Positions 59,430-64,000 of a stretch of 64,000 nt of DNA are shown here, piece after piece. The DNA is taken from positions 55,364,813 through 55,428,812 of the forward strand of contig NC_089781.1 of assembly GCF_040412425.1 (NCBI RefSeq). The letters run 5' to 3'. Numbering within the stretch: position 1 is the first letter of the stretch; every line of letters starts with the position of its first letter. The notes beneath the pieces were generated by a model. It had not been told where the DNA came from. It ran no database searches and saw only the letters and a program-made list of their open reading frames with translations. Both the position numbers and the translations under genes were made by a program. The DNA is from Macrobrachium rosenbergii (taxonomy: Eukaryota > Arthropoda > Malacostraca > Decapoda > Palaemonidae).

Positions 59430-59939
59430 TTAACCCTTTAACGCAGAAGCCCTATTTTCAAAAACGTCTCTCGTATGCGGCCTCCGAGAGGCAGCGCGAA
59501 GCGGAAAAAGTTTTTCAAAAATCACAGCGCGCTTAGTTTTCAAGATTAAGAGTTCATTTTTGGCTCCTTTTTTCTCATTGCCTGAAGTTTAGTATGCAAC
59601 CATCAGAAATAAAAAAAAATATCATTATCATATATAAATATTGGAATATATGACAGCGAAAAAAAAAACTCGTATATAATTGTATACAAATCACGCTGTA
59701 AGGATAACGGTTGAAGCCAATTAGTTAATTTTATTTAGTTGTATTGTACACTAAATTGCGATGATTTTGGTATATAACAGATTGTAAAACGATTAAAGCA
59801 ACACAGAGAAAATATTATCACAAAATGATGCATGAATTAAATAACGCGCAGACGTAAAAAAGTTTTTTCAAAAATTCACCAAAAATCAAAATATTGTGCT
59901 AGAGACTTTCCAATTGTGGCAAAAATGAAGGAAATTGAT

Positions 59940-62286
59940 TGAATATTACTAGGCTGTAAGTTTTTTTAGCTTACAATTGCATTTTTGAACCATTTCGATC
60001 GAGTTAAAGTTGACAGAAGGTTGATTTTTCTATTTATCGTTATTTCGATGTAAATATAAAAAAAACTGTGAAGAGCTAAAGGAATGATATATTTTTTGTT
60101 GTATTCTACATGAAATTGCGTACATTTTGATGTATAACACTTTATGTAACGAATAATATGAAACGGCAAAAAAATTACGGCAAGCTGACGCAAGAAATGA
60201 CAGGATTTTCAGCGGAGTCCGCGCGCTGAGCTTAAGGAAAATTTTTTTCAAAAATTCACCAAAAATCTACATATTGTGCTAGAGACTTTCCGTTTGTTGC
60301 AAAATTAAGGTAAATGATTGATTGTTACTCGAATGTAATAATTATGGCTTACAGATGCGTTTTTCGATCATTTCGATCGAGTCAAAACTTTGACCGAATG
60401 TTAAAATTTTGTCAGTTATCGTGATTTCGCAAAATATTAAAAAACTGTGAAGAGCTAAAGGAATGACATATTTTTTGTTGTATTCTACATGAAATTGCGC
60501 ACATTTTGATGTATAACAATTTATGTAACGAATAATATGAAAACGGCGAAAAAATACGGCAAGCTGACGCAAGAAATGACAGGATTTTCAGCGGAGTATC
60601 TTTAAGGAGTGAAGAAAAATTTTTTTTCAAAATTCCCAAAAATCTAAATAATGTGCTACAGACTTTCCGTTTGTTGCAAAATTAAGGTAAATGATTGACT
60701 GTTACTCGAATGTAATAATTATGGCTTACGGATGCGTTTTTCGATCATTTCGATTAAAAGTTGACCAATGTTAAAATTTTGTCAGTTATCGTGATTTAGA
60801 TGTAAATATTAAAAACTGTGAAGAGCTAAAGGAATGATATATTTTTTGTTGTATTCTACATGAAATTGCGCACATTTTGATGTATAACACTTTATGTAAC
60901 GAATAATATGAAACGACGAAAAATTACGGCCTGAAAGAAATGACAGGATTTTCAGCGGAGTTCGTACACATGAGCTGAGGAAAATTTTTCGAAAAATTCA
61001 CCAAAATTCTAAATATTGTGCTATAGACTTTCCGTTTGTTGCAAAATGAAGGTAAATGATTGATTGTTACTCGAATGTAATAATTATGGCTTACAGATGC
61101 GTTTTTCGATCATTTCGGTCGAGTCAAAGTTGACCGAATGTTAAAATTTTGTCAGTTATCGTGATTTCGATGTAAATATTAAATAACTGTCAAGAGCTAA
61201 AGGAATTATATATTTTTTGTTGTATTCTACATGAAATTGCGTACATTTTGATGTATAACACTTTATGTAACGAATAATATGAAACGGCGAAAAAATTACG
61301 GCAAGCTGACGCAAGAAATGACAGGATTTTCAGCGAGGTCGCGCGAGCGAAGGAAAATTTTTTTTTTTCAAAATTCACCAAAAATCTACATATTGTGCTA
61401 GAGACTTTCCGTTTATTGCAAAATTAAGGTAAATGATTGATTGTTACTCGAATGTAATAATTATGGCTTACGGATGCGTTTTTCGAATTTCGATCGAAAA
61501 AGTTGACCGAATGTTAAAATTTTGTCAGTTATCGTGATTTCATGAAAATATTAAAAAACTGTGAAGAGCTAAAGGAATGACATATTTTTTGTTGTATTCT
61601 ACATGAAATTGCGCACATTTTGATGTATAACACTTTATGTAACGAATAATATGAAACGACGAAAAAATTACGGCAAGCTGACGCAAGAAATGACAGGATT
61701 TTCAGCGGAGTTCACGCGCGCGGAGCGGAGGAAATTTTTTTTTTTCGAAAATTCACCAAAATTCTAAATATTGTGCTATAGACTTTCCGTTTGTTGCAAA
61801 ATGAAGGTAAATGATTGATTGTTACTCGAATGTAATAATTATGGCTTACAGATGCGTTTTTCGATCATTTCGGTCGAGTCAAAGTTGACCGAATGTTAAA
61901 ATTTTGTCAGTTATCGTGATTTCGATGTAAATATTAAAACACTGTGAAGAGCTAAAGGAATGATATATTTTTTGTTATATTGTACATGAAATTGCGCACA
62001 TTTTGATGTATAACACTTTATGTAACAAATAATATGAAACGGCGAAAAAATTACGGCAAGCTGACGCAAGAAATGACAGGATTTTCAGCGGAGTTCGCGC
62101 GTGTGGAGCGGAGGAAATTTTTTTTTTTTTTCAAAAATTCACCAAAATTCTAAATATTGTGCTAGAGACTTTCCGTTTGTTGCAAAATGAAGGTAAATGA
62201 TTGATTGTTACTCGAATGTAATAATTATGGCTTACGGATGCGTTTTTCGATCATTTCGGTCGAGTCAAAGTTGACCGAATGTTAAA
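59940..62286. repeat. Tandem satellite, six units of ~371-383 bases
   Basis: The landmark GTATTCTACATG (or variant) recurs at about 60101, 60480, 60851, 61222, 61594 and 61977, giving periods of 379, 371, 371, 372 and 383. Each unit also carries TGTGCTA(G/T)AGACTTTCC, GCAAGCTGACGCAAGAAATG and GTTGACCGAATGTTAAAATT, and an A/T homopolymer of variable length. Units are strongly alike, suggesting recent amplification or homogenisation. Short frames inside are repeat artefacts. Confidence 0.95.
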
Positions 62287-62289
62287 ATT

Positions 62290-62754
62290 CACTTTGGTTG
62301 CTGGGTCCTTCTCCAGCATCCCAGTCTAAAACTCGCCTCACACGCTCACTTCCGACAGGCAGTATGCGCCTTTCACGGTCCTGACGCCTTTGTGACATAT
62401 CTACAAACGGCCTGTTGCAGCATGAATATGCAAACACTCGCCAAAGTTCTGCAAAACATGTCTGCGTCAAAATATCGCTCCCGCAAGGTCCGATGCTGAT
62501 GCTATCTGGCGTGAGTAGGAGGGAATTCGCGCATGCGCGTCTGGGTGATGCTCAAAAACAACACAACACCTGGATCCGTGAACTCCCAGCATCCACCAAG
62601 GTGCGTGATTTGAAATCTTCCGCAAACTAGGCCTATAATTATTTTTCCATGAATATTTAAAAAAAAGCATTTTCAGTCAACGTTTGCAACGTCCACTCGG
62701 CATTCGACAGACAATTTTTGACGACGTTTAAAACGTCCAACAGGCGTTTAAGGG
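62290..62754. repeat. Right terminal module of the satellite-bearing element
   Basis: About 465 bases, conserved with 29460-29936 and, inverted, with about 26540-27060. It ends GTCGTTTAAAACGTCCAACAG-like sequence and the TIR; an internal GACGTTTAAAACGTC palindrome lies at 62722-62736. On the minus strand both good copies can read CFAELWRVFAYSCCNR, but flanking frames are not kept, so coding is doubtful. Confidence 0.75.
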
Positions 62755-62851
62755 TTAACTTCATAACGGTGCAATTGCTGGAAGACATGATGAAATTCAC
62801 GGAAATTTGGGGCAAAAGCCAGCACAAGAAAAAGATCTTCCGTAAGAAAAA

Positions 62852-63166
62852 ACGTGCTAGTATGGAATGAGTACAGATGGCGCTTGGGGTCGCCGGTTGG
62901 CGGCAAGTGAGTGCGAGTCTTCTAAATCGGCTCCTCACGTTCCGGAGGTTTTGTCATTGGGATATCTACAGAGTGCAGTCCTGTGGTAGTGACAACTATC
63001 ACTCACCCTTACCTATACCGACGTCTATTCCATAATAGATGTTCGATCTGGGGGTAGTAACCCCAGCATTTCCTGATAGCTTTTTCTCTGGTATATTTAG
63101 CAATATCTATACCTGGAAATTCGTGCTTCATAGGAATTTCACCGGCTGACACAGGGACGAGCTCAG
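62852..63166 (-). repeat. Copy D left inverted terminal repeat
   Basis: Reverse complement of 51252-51592 over about 315 bases, from GTGCTAGTATGGAATGAG to the outer end GACACAGGGACGAGCTCAG. Confidence 0.9.
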
Positions 63167-63244
63167 AAATAAGTGATTTACCTAATAAGTACTAATTTTC
63201 AAATATTAGGATTAATAAGATTAAATAATAATAATAATAACAAC

Positions 63245-63282
<38 letters not shown>

Positions 63283-63939
63283 TTATAATAATAATAATAG
63301 TAATATATTTTCCATGCATTTATGTAGTAAATTTTTCAACATTTTAAACAAACAAATAGTGATCGCTAGTCTTTTTATGCTCGACTTGAGAAAGGAGCGG
63401 GGAGGGTAAACGTCAATTTACTTGACAGTCTGACATATTGGCCGGAGTGTTGCCCTCAGAAGCTCAAAGATTTAAATCTTTTGATATCGTAAGACGTAAG
63501 TTGTTATTCTCCTCCCTCTCTCAGGAAAAGATACTGTTTGTGTGCGTGTTCATAGTGTTTTAAAAATGTGTAGTAAAGGTATTACATCTTTGGAAGACAA
63601 AAAACACAAATTTTTTTGTTGTCAGAGATAAATATAAGTCGAAGTGGTAACTCTGTCTCTGCTTCGGCTGGAAGACTTAGAAGTATGTATGTATATATTT
63701 TTAAGGGTACTAATGTTTCAGATGATTTTGAAATTATATTAATAATATAATTTAAAGGATTAATGCAGTAATAGGATAATAATTTATGGTATATTTAATG
63801 TAAGATGATACTTTAAGTATACATTTGGCATTTGAACTTTCAAGATAGGCAGTTATAAGCATTTTTAGAGGGGGGGGTAGCAAGTATTCATAGATTTTGA
63901 CTATTCACAAGGGGGACTGGAAACGCATCCCCACGTCCA

Positions 63940-63942
<3 letters not shown>
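63167..63942. other. Non-coding region with (AAT)n and MITE remnant
   Basis: An AAT/AAC trinucleotide run fills about 63224-63300, producing a poly-Asn frame that is not a gene. At about 63690-63925 are words of the TA-target MITE (GGCAGTTATAAGCATTTTTAGAG, then a G run and ATTCATAGATTTTGACTATTC). No gene recognised. Confidence 0.55.

Positions 63943-64000
<58 letters not shown>
63943..64000. repeat. (TA)n microsatellite, continues past window end
   Basis: Pure TA run reaching the last base of the window. Confidence 0.97.

Larger units (their letters stand above)
59434..62754 (-). mobile_element. Non-autonomous piggyBac-like element carrying tandem satellite
   Basis: It is flanked by perfect TTAA duplications (59430-59433 and 62755-62758). 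The ends CCCTTTAACGC and GCGTTTAAGGG are complementary at 10 of 11 bases. TTAA targets and CCC-starting ends are typical of piggyBac superfamily elements. The left ~450 bases are unique to the family, the middle is a tandem array (59940-62286), and the right ~470 bases form a separate module. No transposase is encoded. The insertion splits copy D at the position equivalent to the intact TTAA at 38614-38617 in copy C. Strand is arbitrary. Confidence 0.9.
51252..63166 (-). mobile_element. DIRS1-like retrotransposon, copy D, with nested insertion
   Basis: On the minus strand it begins at 63166 (CTGAGCTCGTCCCTGTGTCAGC) and ends at 51252 (...CCCTTTT complement). Terminal repeats lie at 62852-63166 and 51252-51592, and the complementary region at 51649-51740. 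Removing the nested 3.3-kb piggyBac-like element leaves about 8.6 kb, close to copy C. Gag, pol and recombinase are all present and longer-framed than in C, but each is frameshifted. C and D stand tail to tail about 4.7 kb apart. Confidence 0.92.

Noticed and set aside
59940..62286. Regular array considered as CRISPR or other clustered repeat
   Set aside because: Units are ~375 bases, contiguous and without spacers, in a eukaryotic setting; it is satellite DNA.
62282..62670. Minus-strand frames in the right terminal module (CFAELWRVFAYSCCNR shared with 29530-29769)
   Set aside because: The shared peptide reflects DNA conservation of the module; frames diverge and break on both sides, and a third copy prefers another frame.
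63173..63409. Poly-asparagine protein
   Set aside because: Translation of an (AAT)n microsatellite.

Overview
The window looks like animal nuclear DNA with almost no host coding sequence. The one host gene piece is an exon at 1623-1729 (minus strand). It has consensus splice sites and encodes the start of a PH domain closely resembling the GAP1/RASA2-RASA3 Ras GTPase-activating proteins. The other recognisable genes belong to transposable elements. Dense (GA)n, (TA)n and (AAT)n microsatellites, abundant DIRS1-like tyrosine-recombinase retrotransposons and TA- and TTAA-targeted non-autonomous elements fit a crustacean, most likely a decapod. That placement is an inference from repeat content.

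Layout. 1-2768: AT-rich host sequence with the RasGAP-type exon. 2769-10438: one LTR retrotransposon of Ty3/gypsy type with 1.2-kb LTRs, a Lys-tRNA-like primer site, a TCCA target duplication, a decayed gag interrupted by a MITE, two separate retropepsin motifs and an integrase, but no reverse transcriptase or RNase H. 10439-18126: relics of a piggyBac-like element, a LINE ORF1 fragment, a foldback element, microsatellites, TA-target MITEs and a short minisatellite. 18127-24690: a heavily decayed DIRS1-like element on the minus strand (copy A). 24691-32076: piggyBac relics, spacers and satellite arranged as mirror images around position 28038. 32077-35105: a truncated plus-strand DIRS1-like element (copy B), mirror partner of part of A. 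35106-38212: very AT-rich decayed repeat. 38213-46529: a structurally near-complete plus-strand DIRS1-like element (copy C). 46530-51251: MITEs and a short satellite-bearing piggyBac-like element. 51252-63166: a minus-strand DIRS1-like element (copy D), split by a 3.3-kb non-autonomous piggyBac-like element with intact TTAA target duplications. 63167-64000: microsatellites and MITE remnants.

The DIRS1-like elements have inverted terminal repeats, an internal complementary region equal to the joined outer ends, a Gag with a Cys/His motif and an RGG-rich tail, a Pol with reverse transcriptase and RNase H, and an overlapping tyrosine recombinase. In this family RNA is copied to a circular DNA that the recombinase integrates, so no target duplication is expected. 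Every coding region in C and D carries frameshifts, so no copy here appears able to move by itself. The most notable structures are the 13-kb imperfect palindrome, the piggyBac-like family that carries a ~375-bp tandem satellite between its ends, the phase-0 intron inside the DIRS gag, and the LTR element with two protease motifs and no polymerase.
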